Shown: piece by piece, positions 52,285 to 62,350 of the stretch | Layout: every line of letters begins with the position of its first letter | Position numbering within the stretch: position 1 is the stretch's first letter | DNA from: an uncultured Oleiphilus sp. | GTDB lineage: Bacteria; Pseudomonadota; Gammaproteobacteria; Pseudomonadales; Oleiphilaceae | NCBI GenBank assembly: GCA_913020495.1 | Contig: CAJWBJ010000004.1 | Coordinates: forward strand, 1-64,000 | Reading direction: 5' to 3' | DNA length: 64,000 nucleotides | Notes under the pieces: model-generated | Databases searched by the model: none | The model's input: only the letters and a program-made list of their open reading frames with translations | Told to the model about the DNA's origin: nothing | Made by a program: the position numbers and the translations under genes

Positions 52285-52698
52285 TCACTTAATATGTCTA
52301 TCAATAATCAACTCTACAGCTAATGCCAGCTCTGCCTGTTCGCCAAGAGGGGGTAATAAATCGATTTCTATAGCGAATTTTTTTTTAAGTACTGCAAGCT
52401 GCTTTGGAATATCGTGCCTGAGGTGCTTACCTTTTGCTAAAAATAAAGGAAGAATTGTAATGCTTTGGTAGCCATCTTTTACAGCGCTCTCGACAGCATG
52501 ACTTAGCGAGGGGGTGCTAAGCTCCATGTAGGCAAGCTTGGTGTTTGGGTATTTGGCCCTAGCACTGTGTGTGAATTGCTTAAAGGTGTCTGACCAAGAC
52601 TCATCTGTACTGCCATGTGCAAGTAAAATTACTAAGTTGTGCATCGATACCTCAATTAAATGTGCTGATAGTAAAGATGGTAACTGATTTGGCGACAT
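52285..52698 (-). CDS. CbiX/SirB-like chelatase family protein
   Basis: LVILLAHGSTDESW; ILPLFLAKGKHLRHDIP; DLLPPLGEQAEL. Confidence 0.87.
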   Translation of the reverse strand: MSPNQLPSLLSAHLIEVSMHNLVILLAHGSTDESWSDTFKQFTHSARAKYPNTKLAYMELSTPSLSHAVESAVKDGYQSITILPLFLAKGKHLRHDIPKQLAVLKKKFAIEIDLLPPLGEQAELALAVELIIDRHIK

Positions 52699-52730
52699 TT
52701 TTAAATTTGAGAAATGTTGTGCTTTCCGTT

Positions 52731-52767
52731 TAGTGTAAAACTAGAATATACTTCTAGTTTTACACTA
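52731..52767. repeat. Perfect 16-bp inverted repeat, 5-nt spacer, in divergent promoter region
   Basis: TAGTGTAAAACTAGAA-tatac-TTCTAGTTTTACACTA. Confidence 0.9.
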
Positions 52768-52810
52768 TCGAATACCGATCATCAGACTAAAAAATTACAG
52801 GTAATAAAAT

Positions 52811-53653
52811 ATGGGTTTTAAAGGCACGAGCGAATATATAGCGACGAGCGATCTCCAAATGGCGGTTAATGCTGCTATCTCACTTGAAAAGCCATTGCTG
52901 ATTAAAGGTGAGCCTGGGACTGGTAAAACGATGTTGGCAGAACAAATTGCTGCATCAATGGGACTAAAGCTAATTCAGTGGCACATTAAATCAACAACGA
53001 AAGCACAACAAGGTTTGTATGAATATGATGCGGTTTCGCGATTACGTGATTCTCAGTTAGGTAATGACAAAGTACATGATATCTCTAATTATATCGTTAA
53101 AGGAAAGTTGTGGGAGGCTTTTGATTCAGATGAGCGTGTTGTGTTGTTAATTGATGAAATTGACAAGGCTGATATCGAGTTTCCAAACGATCTGTTAGTT
53201 GAAATAGATAAAATGGAATTTTTTGTTTATGAAACACAAGAACGAGTTGTCGCGAAGCAGCGGCCTATCGTATTGATTACCAGTAATAATGAAAAAGAAC
53301 TGCCTGATGCATTCCTTCGTCGTTGTTTTTTCCATTATATAAATTTTCCTGATAGCGAAACTATGCAGAAAATTGTTGATGTTCATTATCCCAATCTAAA
53401 GCAGGACTTGTTAAAAGAAGCATTGGATGTTTTTTTTGATGTTCGCAAAGTTCCTGGTTTAAAGAAAAAGCCTTCTACAAGCGAGTTGATTGATTGGTTG
53501 AAATTGCTGATGGCTGATGAATTATCTGAAAAAATGCTTCAAGAGCGTGACCCGTCCAAAGCAATACCACCGCTTTATGGTGCGCTATTAAAAAATGAGC
53601 AAGATGTGCATTTGCTTCAGCGCTTGGCTTTTATGTCAAGACGTAAAGGCTGA
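52811..53653 (+). CDS. MoxR-type AAA+ ATPase (second copy type)
   Basis: Walker A GEPGTGKTMLAEQ; LLIDEIDKADIEFPNDLL; ITSNNEKELPDAFLRRCFFHYI. Confidence 0.92.
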   Translation: MGFKGTSEYIATSDLQMAVNAAISLEKPLLIKGEPGTGKTMLAEQIAASMGLKLIQWHIKSTTKAQQGLYEYDAVSRLRDSQLGNDKVHDISNYIVKGKLWEAFDSDERVVLLIDEIDKADIEFPNDLLVEIDKMEFFVYETQERVVAKQRPIVLITSNNEKELPDAFLRRCFFHYINFPDSETMQKIVDVHYPNLKQDLLKEALDVFFDVRKVPGLKKKPSTSELIDWLKLLMADELSEKMLQERDPSKAIPPLYGALLKNEQDVHLLQRLAFMSRRKG

Positions 53654-53674
53654 GTCGTATTGTGGGGTAGATAA

Positions 53675-54853
53675 ATGTTAATAGATTTTTTCCAGAAGAT
53701 ACGAAATGCGAAGGTTCCGGTTACATTAAAAGAACTTTTAGACTTGATGGAGGCTTTAGATAAAAGGCTGATCTTTGCAGATATAGACGAGTTTTATTAT
53801 TTGAGCCGTCTCTGTCTGGTTAAAGATGAGAAGCATTTTGATAAATTTGATCGCGCTTATGGTGCTTATTTTGAAGGTATAGAAACTCTCGACGATCTGC
53901 TAGCTGCTGCTATACCTGATGAATGGCTTCGTGCCGAGTTTGAAAAAAGCTTAACAGAGGAAGAAAAAGCAAAAATTGAGGGCATGGGAGGGCTTGAGGA
54001 GCTGATGAAAGCTTTCAAGGATCGCCTTGAAAACCAGAAAAAGAAGCATCAGGGCGGTAATAGGCAGATCGGTACCGGAGGTACCTCACCGTTTGGCGCG
54101 AATGGCTACAACCCAGAAGGTTTTAGAATTGGACAAAAAAGCGGACGTCATGGTCGAGCCGTAAAAGTTTGGGAAAAGCGCGGCTACAAAGATTTGGATG
54201 GTGATGTCACCTTAGGTATTCGAAATATCAAGATGGCGCTCAGGCGACTTAGAAAATTTGCTCGGCAGGGCGCGGCAGATGAACTTGATCTAACAGACAC
54301 GATTCGTTCTACCGCGCGTAATGCAGGCTATCTTGATATAAAGCTTATACCTGAACGACACAACAGTATAAAAGTCTTGTTGTTTTTTGATGTGGGTGGT
54401 TCTATGGATCCTCATATTAAAGTGTGCGAAGAGCTTTTTTCAGCTGCTCGTATTGAGTTTAAGCACATGGAAAATTTTTACTTTCATAACTTCATATATG
54501 AAAGTGTGTGGAAAAATAATATTCGACGTGTGAATGAATCTACGCCAATTTGGGATGTGTTGCATAAATATAGTTCAGATTACAAAGTAATTTTTGTGGG
54601 AGATGCGTCAATGGCTCCATATGAAATTACGCAACCAGGCGGCAGTATTGAGCATTGGAATGAAGAAGCTGGATCTGTATGGATGCAGAGATTGCAAGAT
54701 CATTTCAATAAAGTTATCTGGATAAACCCATTGCCTGTAGATTATTGGGGTGAAGGTGGTTCGTTAGGGATTACCAAGCAGCTTCTGAAGGATAATATGT
54801 ATCCTATGACAGTAGAAGGGCTTGCGGATGGAATGCGATACTTAAGTCGCTAA
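53675..54853 (+). CDS. VWA domain CoxE-like protein
   Basis: Degenerate MIDAS FFDVGGSMDPH; gene directly downstream of the MoxR ATPase. Confidence 0.85.
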   Translation: MLIDFFQKIRNAKVPVTLKELLDLMEALDKRLIFADIDEFYYLSRLCLVKDEKHFDKFDRAYGAYFEGIETLDDLLAAAIPDEWLRAEFEKSLTEEEKAKIEGMGGLEELMKAFKDRLENQKKKHQGGNRQIGTGGTSPFGANGYNPEGFRIGQKSGRHGRAVKVWEKRGYKDLDGDVTLGIRNIKMALRRLRKFARQGAADELDLTDTIRSTARNAGYLDIKLIPERHNSIKVLLFFDVGGSMDPHIKVCEELFSAARIEFKHMENFYFHNFIYESVWKNNIRRVNESTPIWDVLHKYSSDYKVIFVGDASMAPYEITQPGGSIEHWNEEAGSVWMQRLQDHFNKVIWINPLPVDYWGEGGSLGITKQLLKDNMYPMTVEGLADGMRYLSR

Positions 54854-55027
54854 TAAGTTTGTTAGTGTTAAAATTGTTGGTTGAATTGTGAATGTGATCG
54901 ATCAATCAACAATTTTTAATATTTTCTCTTTCAAAATAGTGAATTAGCGCTGATTTCTTTGATAGGTATTGATGTTAATATTGCTTTCTCGCTTTATACC
55001 ATTACTCAATCATTACTGACTTTAAAT

Positions 55028-55594
55028 ATGCTTATACGACAATTCTTGTCATTCCTTGCTATTGCTACATTTATATTATTAGGTTCGAGTTCACTCTATG
55101 CTGCAGAACCAATTGATGCGAATAAATCTAAAGTTAAACCTAAAGCAATTGACCCTGCGCTCCTTAAAGAGGCTGAGCAATTAAAAAAACAGCTAATCCA
55201 GCTAAACAGTGAACTTTATCAGTTTGAAGAAGATCTGCTTTATCCTGCAAATACCCAGCTTGGTGTGTTTTTATCCATGTCTTCAGAAAGTTCATTTATT
55301 CTAGACTCCATTGAAATTCGTTTAGACGATAAGCTAGTAACTTCATATTTGTATAAACAGAATGAAATATCTGCTCTCAAGAAAGGAGGAGTTCAGCGTT
55401 TATTTCTTGGTAGCTTGTCAGATGGGCGTCACAAGTTAACTGCCAGGTTTAATGGACAAGGGGCGAATAATCGTTATTTTCGTCGCAAGAAAGCCTTACC
55501 GTTTACAAAAGACCAAAATGCAAAGTTCATACAGTTAGTGGTAACAGAAAGTAAAACCACACGAGAGCCACTTTTCAAAGTTAAGCAGTGGTAG
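55028..55594 (+). CDS. Exported hypothetical protein, first gene of TPR/ExbBD operon
   Basis: Signal peptide MLIRQFLSFLAIATFILLGSSSLYAAEP; overlaps the next ORF. Confidence 0.65.
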   Translation: MLIRQFLSFLAIATFILLGSSSLYAAEPIDANKSKVKPKAIDPALLKEAEQLKKQLIQLNSELYQFEEDLLYPANTQLGVFLSMSSESSFILDSIEIRLDDKLVTSYLYKQNEISALKKGGVQRLFLGSLSDGRHKLTARFNGQGANNRYFRRKKALPFTKDQNAKFIQLVVTESKTTREPLFKVKQW

Positions 55595-57273
55595 TAAATT
55601 TGCATAAATTACTCGCACACATCCAACTTGCCTTATTAGCCTTGGGCTTGTTATTCAGCTCTTTGCTTAATGCGATGCCTGATGAACTGTACCAAGGTAT
55701 GATTCAATTTGAGCTTGAAAGTGGCAATCACTTTAATGCATTAACTTTAATGGATCAGAATTATCAAAGTACAAACCCTGTTGATCATGCTGTTGCATTA
55801 AAAGGCTTCAATATCAATGCTGATGTGAATGAGCATCTCGAAGAAATCCGTAAAAAGGGTAAACAAAAAACTTCTGAAATTAGTTACTCAGACTATTTTA
55901 AAATAGGCCGGTTGGAATATCAGCTTGGAAATTGTAAGCCTGCCCTGAGAGCATTCAAAAAGCTAAAGAACAAACTAGCAATTGAAGATAAGCAAGAATG
56001 GGTTTTTTATCGTGCCAACTGCTTTATTCGTCTTGGAAGCAACTCAAAAGCAATGCAGGTTCTCAACGATACCGTTGAAGGAGAATGGGCTTCACATGCT
56101 TATTATAATTTGGCGATATCGTACGATGCTGCGAGTCGAAATAAATCGAATGCTCTGAAGTCCTTAAAGCTAGCATTATTGCTCAACAAAGGTAAATCTT
56201 TAGAAGAAATTGAACTTAAGAATCAAATAAATTTTACGGTTGGCCTGCTTTACTTGAACGCTGAAAAGCCCGATTTGGCTAGTAACTTCTTTAAAAAAGT
56301 ATATTTGAATTCTGCAATTGCTCCTGAAGCACTTTATTTAAATGGCCTGGCAAAATTAGAGTTAAATGACTTTCGAGCAGCAACTCAGTCCTGGTTTAGC
56401 GTTAAAAAATATCCATTAGTTAATCAAAGTGTTGCTGAAGCGCTACTAGCTATTCCGTATGCATATGAAAGATCAGGCTATATAGGTCAAGCACTTGAGG
56501 CTTACCTTGAGGCGAGTGGAGCTTTCAATAGTGAGTTAAAAATTATCGCAAAAATTGATGCCCTGTTAGAACAATATGGTGCTCAAAAGATACTAATTGA
56601 AGATAATAATATTGAAGGACTTGAGTGGTTCTTAGCTAAGGATGTCGTTACTAATACGATGAAGGCAACTTATTATAGTTATTTCATGCAAAATGAAGAA
56701 ATTTATGATGCTGTTGAGTTATTTACAGAGCTAAAAATGTTAGTAAATAGTATGGAATTCTGGTCATCGCAACTGAATGTTTTTGATCGGTCAATTAAAG
56801 AAAAGCGAACAAATTTTACCAATAAGAGCAAAAAGTTTAATTCAGCTAAAACTCAATCAAAAATAGATAAACTCGATCAAAGATTAAACGATATTAAAGG
56901 AGAAAAAGCATTAACGCCTCAACATATAGCACGGTTGCAGGTCGATAACATGCAGGTGGGTGCGAAATTGTTGATGCAACGACTTAAAGAACTCAAGATA
57001 AAAGTTTCACAAGGGCAAGGAAGATTAAAGTCACAATTAAAGCATAGCAACAAGTTAAATAAGCAAGCAAAAAACTCACAAAAGCAGCTGTTGTCATTAA
57101 TTAAAAAACTTGATCTCCAAATTACCGCCATGATTCGTAGTCAGTTAGCGAAACTGAAAACACAAATGCTAGCTAATTATGAACGGTCAGAGCAGGGCTT
57201 GATGCATGTTTTTCAAGATATTTCTGAAAGTAACCGAGTTCAAAAGAATCGACTAGATGGGCGCTATAAATAA
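55588..57273 (+). CDS. TPR-repeat envelope protein
   Basis: GTG start overlapping the upstream stop; signal-like N-terminus; helical repeats (YYNLAISYDAASRNKSNALKSLKLALLL). Confidence 0.7.
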   Translation: MVVNLHKLLAHIQLALLALGLLFSSLLNAMPDELYQGMIQFELESGNHFNALTLMDQNYQSTNPVDHAVALKGFNINADVNEHLEEIRKKGKQKTSEISYSDYFKIGRLEYQLGNCKPALRAFKKLKNKLAIEDKQEWVFYRANCFIRLGSNSKAMQVLNDTVEGEWASHAYYNLAISYDAASRNKSNALKSLKLALLLNKGKSLEEIELKNQINFTVGLLYLNAEKPDLASNFFKKVYLNSAIAPEALYLNGLAKLELNDFRAATQSWFSVKKYPLVNQSVAEALLAIPYAYERSGYIGQALEAYLEASGAFNSELKIIAKIDALLEQYGAQKILIEDNNIEGLEWFLAKDVVTNTMKATYYSYFMQNEEIYDAVELFTELKMLVNSMEFWSSQLNVFDRSIKEKRTNFTNKSKKFNSAKTQSKIDKLDQRLNDIKGEKALTPQHIARLQVDNMQVGAKLLMQRLKELKIKVSQGQGRLKSQLKHSNKLNKQAKNSQKQLLSLIKKLDLQITAMIRSQLAKLKTQMLANYERSEQGLMHVFQDISESNRVQKNRLDGRYK

Positions 57274-60119
57274 TGACGTTATCGCGACTATTTCCATTAT
57301 TGTCACTCTTTGTTATATTTTTTTTACAACCAGTGATTAGTAATGCTGCTAACAATACATTTATTGTAGAGATGAAGTCAGAAGCTAAAACAATCGGAGA
57401 TATAAGACCTGTATTTATAGTTTATAAAGATAAAGAGCTCCCAAAGGTTTCGATAAAATACTTGTTGAAAAAGTATATAAAATTATTTGAGCAGGCAGAC
57501 TCTCCTGCGGTAAAAATTGATGCATTAAACCGTATTAATAATTTACGCGTTAAATATAAGGTCACCAATAAAAAACTCACAATTGATAAAGTTAAACAGA
57601 GTGAAGTCGTACTAGAAAGTTACGACAGAATTATCGATTCAGATATTTCTTATCAGCACTTGGATGAATTGATTTATCAAACAGCGAAAGCGCAATCATT
57701 TATAGGTAATGACATTGAGTCAATTAAACGTTTAAAACTACTTGTCGGTTTATACCCTCAATCAGAGCTCTTTGATGAAAGTATGTTTCGAATGGCTGAA
57801 TCTTATTTTGAACTTGGACAGTATGAGAACGCTGAATCGACATATAAAAAGATTTTAACTTTTTCAAAGGAAAAAACTTATCATCAGCAATCTCGCTTCA
57901 AATTAGGTTGGTCGATTTTTAAACTTGAGCGATATGGTGATGCGAGCAAGTTTGCAATCGAGACATTAGACCAGTACCCCGTATTGTCGAATGCGCTTAA
58001 TATGAATGTGGTTTCTGAGAATGAACAAGAGCTTGTTGAAGATACTTTCCGCTTACTAGCCATTATGTTTTCAAAGCAAAAAAATGCTGAAGCAATCGAA
58101 AGCTTACAAAAAAATATCTCTCATAATCGTTATGCTTTTCTTCTGTACGACGCTCTATTTCGCTTCTATTTAACTCAGGATCGTTTTGAAGATAGTGCAT
58201 TAGTCGCTGATGCATATACTAGAAACTACCCTAAAGACTTTCATGCTTATCTGATGGCAATTAACACTATTAAAACTTACAAGAAAGGCAAGTTCGATAT
58301 ACAAGAGTGGAGCGCTAAAGAAAGTTTTGTCAAAAACTTCGGGATAAACAGCCCATACTGGTCGGTTTTATCGGAAGAGCAAATACCTGTGATCAAACCA
58401 CTCGTGACTCACTACTTAGGGGAGCTGGCTCACTTATATTATGTTCGAATGCAAAATAGCCTTAAAAGCAAAGCCAAAGATATTACTTTTGAAGGTCATG
58501 CTCGGCGGGCAGCAGATTATTATTTGGAGTTAGTGTCTACAACTCCCGCATATAAAGAAAACGCTCAATATTTATATTTAGCCGCAGAGGCTCTCAATAC
58601 TTCATCTAAAAGTGATGCAGACTTCTTAAATGTTATCGACCTATATGAACAGGCTGCTTACAAACAAAATAGAGGGTTTTCTGTATCGATAGATGCGGGG
58701 TATGCGGCCATACTGAGCTATGAAAAACTTAAAAAGCAGGTTAATTCATCAATTAAAAAATTAAGTTTAGACTTAGTCAGCAAACGACAGTCTAGTATTG
58801 AAAGCTACGCTAAATTTTTCCCTGACAATGCGAAGACGCCCGATTTACTCAATGACTTGGCTAATGAATTGTACACAGCCAATAACTTCCCAAAAGCTTT
58901 AAATGTGTCAGCAAAAGTTGTTTCAAACCCAAAAGCGAGGCCCAGCGTTTTGTATTCAAGTTGGCTAGTCAATGCACATAGCTCATTTGAATTACAAAAA
59001 TACACCACAGCTGAACACGCCTATCAAAAAGCGCTTGGTTTTAAACGTCCTAAAGACCAAAAAGTCCTACAAGAGCGTTTAGCTGCATCAATTTATAAAC
59101 AAGCGGAGCTTGAAACTAATTTTGGGTTAAGTGCAGAGTTATATTTAAAAGTTGTTGATACAGTGCCAAACGCCAGTATTGTTCCACAAGCCTTATATGA
59201 TGCTTCAAGCCAATTATTAGCTTCAAGGAACTGGGGGCAAGCAATAGCGACTCTTAGTCATTTTCAGTCAGCTTTTCCTGAGCATAAACTTCATGATGAT
59301 GCCTCTGAAAAGCTAATTTATGCCTATACAGAGAATGGTGAGTTTATATCTGCAGCTGAAATATTAGTTAATGTTTCTAGTAAAACAAAAGATTTAGCCA
59401 AGGCTTCAAATTATCTTTACCGAGCTGCGGATTTGTATCATGAGAATGGCTTTGAGTTTGAAGGTGTTCAGTTATATGAAGATTTTATAAATCAATACCC
59501 CCAAATGTTTGATTTGAATATTGAAGCACACCAGTTAATTATTGCGTTTAATCATCGCTCAACTAATGTCAAAGACATGCGGGGTTGGCAAAAAAAGCTA
59601 GTGGGGTATGAAAAAAAGAATGTATCTAAGCGAACTGATCGCTCAGCCCATTTGGCGTCTGGTGCTGCGTTAGCGCTTGTGATGTTGGATTTTCAGGCAT
59701 TTGAACGTTATAAATTAACCTTACCATTAAAAAAGTCACTGAAAAGAAAAAAAACCTTACTTAAAAAAGTTGTCGAAGAGTTTGAATCCTTAGTTGATTA
59801 CGGTATCGCGGACATTGTTACAGCTTCTACCTATCAGATTGCTCAAGTATATCGAACTCTCGCGCAAGATCTGATGCTTTCTGAGCGACCGAATACTTTA
59901 ACTGAGTTACAGCTTGAACAATATAATATTTTGTTAGAAGAGCAGGCGTACCCCTTCGAAGAGCAAGCCTTGGATATATATAAACTTAATTTAGCAAAAG
60001 TGCCTGAGGGGCAGTACGATAAATGGATACAGCTAACCTATAACGTACTTGAAGAGATGAATCCGACTGAATATAAACGTAAATTCAAGGAGGTCTCTTA
60101 TGCAAATGAAGTTTATTAA
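57273..60119 (+). CDS. Large exported TPR-repeat protein
   Basis: Signal peptide; repeats such as DESMFRMAESYFELGQYENAESTYKKIL; 948 aa. Confidence 0.8.
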   Translation: MTLSRLFPLLSLFVIFFLQPVISNAANNTFIVEMKSEAKTIGDIRPVFIVYKDKELPKVSIKYLLKKYIKLFEQADSPAVKIDALNRINNLRVKYKVTNKKLTIDKVKQSEVVLESYDRIIDSDISYQHLDELIYQTAKAQSFIGNDIESIKRLKLLVGLYPQSELFDESMFRMAESYFELGQYENAESTYKKILTFSKEKTYHQQSRFKLGWSIFKLERYGDASKFAIETLDQYPVLSNALNMNVVSENEQELVEDTFRLLAIMFSKQKNAEAIESLQKNISHNRYAFLLYDALFRFYLTQDRFEDSALVADAYTRNYPKDFHAYLMAINTIKTYKKGKFDIQEWSAKESFVKNFGINSPYWSVLSEEQIPVIKPLVTHYLGELAHLYYVRMQNSLKSKAKDITFEGHARRAADYYLELVSTTPAYKENAQYLYLAAEALNTSSKSDADFLNVIDLYEQAAYKQNRGFSVSIDAGYAAILSYEKLKKQVNSSIKKLSLDLVSKRQSSIESYAKFFPDNAKTPDLLNDLANELYTANNFPKALNVSAKVVSNPKARPSVLYSSWLVNAHSSFELQKYTTAEHAYQKALGFKRPKDQKVLQERLAASIYKQAELETNFGLSAELYLKVVDTVPNASIVPQALYDASSQLLASRNWGQAIATLSHFQSAFPEHKLHDDASEKLIYAYTENGEFISAAEILVNVSSKTKDLAKASNYLYRAADLYHENGFEFEGVQLYEDFINQYPQMFDLNIEAHQLIIAFNHRSTNVKDMRGWQKKLVGYEKKNVSKRTDRSAHLASGAALALVMLDFQAFERYKLTLPLKKSLKRKKTLLKKVVEEFESLVDYGIADIVTASTYQIAQVYRTLAQDLMLSERPNTLTELQLEQYNILLEEQAYPFEEQALDIYKLNLAKVPEGQYDKWIQLTYNVLEEMNPTEYKRKFKEVSYANEVY

Positions 60120-60711
60120 CACTTTTATTACGAAAATGCCGGTAATATTTTTTATCGCGTTGTTATTTTCTGGGTGTGCAAGTAAAGCAACTAAACCAGA
60201 AATAGTTATCGCTGAGAATGTAGAGTTATCAAAGCCTGTATTGTTACCAGAGCATCTGTCTGAATATAAGAAGGCGCTTGGTTTTATGAGAGCAAAGTCC
60301 TTTGGGGATGCGCATAAGATTTTTAATACGCTATTAACCATTTATCCAAAACTGGCGGGGGCATATGTAAATATTGCCATCATTTTTCAAGCTGAATCTG
60401 ATGATGAACAAGCCCAGAAAAACTACAGTAAAGCATTGGAGATAAATCCCAATAATGTTGATGCATTAATTCAACTGGCCGCATACAGCCAAAAACAAGG
60501 CCAGTTTAAAAAGGTAGAAAAATATTTATTAACGGCTGAAGCGGTCGATAAATCAAATCAGACAGTGCAATATAATTTAGCGGTTTTATATGAGCTGTAT
60601 TTACAGCAATTTGGTGAGGCCATTGATCATTATGAAAATTATATTGCCTTATCTTCAGATGAAGACGTAGAAACAGTTAAGCGCTGGGTTATGTTATTGG
60701 AGCGGAAATGA
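60100..60711 (+). CDS. TPR-repeat lipoprotein
   Basis: Lipobox LFSGC; TPR AYVNIAIIFQAESDDEQAQKNYSKALEINPNNVDAL; SD AAGGAGG. Confidence 0.83.
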   Translation: MQMKFINTFITKMPVIFFIALLFSGCASKATKPEIVIAENVELSKPVLLPEHLSEYKKALGFMRAKSFGDAHKIFNTLLTIYPKLAGAYVNIAIIFQAESDDEQAQKNYSKALEINPNNVDALIQLAAYSQKQGQFKKVEKYLLTAEAVDKSNQTVQYNLAVLYELYLQQFGEAIDHYENYIALSSDEDVETVKRWVMLLERK

Positions 60712-61007
60712 AATCATTTGTTATTACCTTACCTTTCCTACTTATGATATTTTCATGTGCAGTTTTCAGTGAAAACCGTAATGAGGTTGAAACAATGACA
60801 GAAGTTTCTATCATTGGTAATGCAGAGCTGCCTAATAAGGTTTTTGATTTATCTTGGCGCTTGCCAAGTGTAGAAAAAAGAGAAAATCAATTACCACCAA
60901 AACAACTAACAGGGATGCTTAAGCCATTAGAGCCCTTTCGGTATCGGCAGCAAATTCACTTTTCACGTTATTTAGAAGTCGACACCTCAAATTTCAGTGC
61001 TCGATAA
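60708..61007 (+). CDS. Small exported protein in operon
   Basis: ATGA overlap with the upstream gene; signal-like MKSFVITLPFLLMIFSCAVFSE. Confidence 0.6.
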   Translation: MKSFVITLPFLLMIFSCAVFSENRNEVETMTEVSIIGNAELPNKVFDLSWRLPSVEKRENQLPPKQLTGMLKPLEPFRYRQQIHFSRYLEVDTSNFSAR

Positions 61008-61135
61008 TAGATTAATATTTAAATTAACTTAATAAAGACGAAATCGGCATTTTAAACAATATTATTTGTTTACAATAGCGGCCTATAAATAAGAACTAAC
61101 TAGATGATTTTGTATCGTTTTCAGGAGAATATGCA

Positions 61136-61771
61136 ATGACAGAAACAGTGGTCCGTTTTTTTCAAGAGGGTGGCTTTTTCATGTACCCCATCGCTGTTAT
61201 TTTAGTTATAGGATTAGCCATTGCACTTGAACGCTGGATTTACCTATCTTCAACCAAAAGTTCTAACAGGGCTGCTTTCGACAAAGGCATTCTGCCCATT
61301 CTAAGAAAACGTGATTATAAGTCTGCACTTAAATTTGCCAATGATTCGCAAACACCTATCGCTGCGATTATGGGTGCTGGTTTAAGTCGTTTGGTTGGTG
61401 GAAGTCGCCGTGAAGAAATTGAGTTTGCAATGGAAGAAGGTTTAATGGAAACATTACCGCGCCTTGAAAAAAGAACACCTTACTTAGCTACCCTTGCTAA
61501 CGTATCTACTTTACTAGGATTACTTGGAACTATTATTGGTCTTATCGCCGCATTTACAGCGGTTGCAAATGCTGACCCAGCTGAAAAAGCTTCTTTATTA
61601 TCACAAAGTATTTCTGTTGCAATGAATACAACCGCTTTCGGCTTAATGGCAGCTATTCCTCTTTTATTGTTCCATGCTGTTTTACAGACCAAAACAAATG
61701 AAATCGTTGATAGTTTTGAGATGGCTGGTGTGAAGTTACTCAATATGATTTCTGACCAGACATCAAATTAA
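61136..61771 (+). CDS. MotA/TolQ/ExbB-family proton channel protein
   Basis: FFMYPIAVILVIGLAIALERW; LATLANVSTLLGLLGTIIGLIAAF; AMNTTAFGLMAAIPLL. Confidence 0.93.
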   Translation: MTETVVRFFQEGGFFMYPIAVILVIGLAIALERWIYLSSTKSSNRAAFDKGILPILRKRDYKSALKFANDSQTPIAAIMGAGLSRLVGGSRREEIEFAMEEGLMETLPRLEKRTPYLATLANVSTLLGLLGTIIGLIAAFTAVANADPAEKASLLSQSISVAMNTTAFGLMAAIPLLLFHAVLQTKTNEIVDSFEMAGVKLLNMISDQTSN

Positions 61772-61852
61772 TAAGTCTGAGAGCGCGTAATTAGTTAATT
61801 AAGTGTTATATAACTAATTTATAGTATGAACATCAGCTAAGCGAACGATTTT

Positions 61853-62350
61853 ATGGCAAGAAGGAAGCACAGAAGACTCGTCCAATCTGCAGACCTGGAT
61901 ATTACGGCATTTATGAATTTAATGATCGTATTAGTGCCTGTTTTGTTGTTGAGTATGGTCTTCACTCAGAATGCAGTATTAGATTTGAATTTCCCCGTGA
62001 TTGATGAAAGTAAGATTCCTCTTGATAATGAGGAATTGCAACTTCAATTAATTGTTCGACCAAATGGGATGAATATCGCGGACACCAAGGCTGGCCTGAT
62101 CAAGCATATTCCAAAATTAAATAATGCTTATGATTTTGAAGCTCTATCTGCGGTCCTCAAATTGCTAAAAGCAAAGCTTCCAAACAAGACTGATATAACA
62201 TTACTTCTTGATGAAAATGTAGATTATCAAACACTTGTTACAACAATGGATGTTACTCGATCTTACCCTGCGGTTGTAGCGGCAAGCCTTGTAGAAGCGG
62301 AATTGTTTCCGGATATCTCGATTGGCGATGCGCCGGAGTTAGGCCAATGA
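61853..62350 (+). CDS. ExbD/TolR-family protein lacking the usual TM Asp
   Basis: Single TM DITAFMNLMIVLVPVLLLSMVF; operon context. Confidence 0.83.
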   Translation: MARRKHRRLVQSADLDITAFMNLMIVLVPVLLLSMVFTQNAVLDLNFPVIDESKIPLDNEELQLQLIVRPNGMNIADTKAGLIKHIPKLNNAYDFEALSAVLKLLKAKLPNKTDITLLLDENVDYQTLVTTMDVTRSYPAVVAASLVEAELFPDISIGDAPELGQ

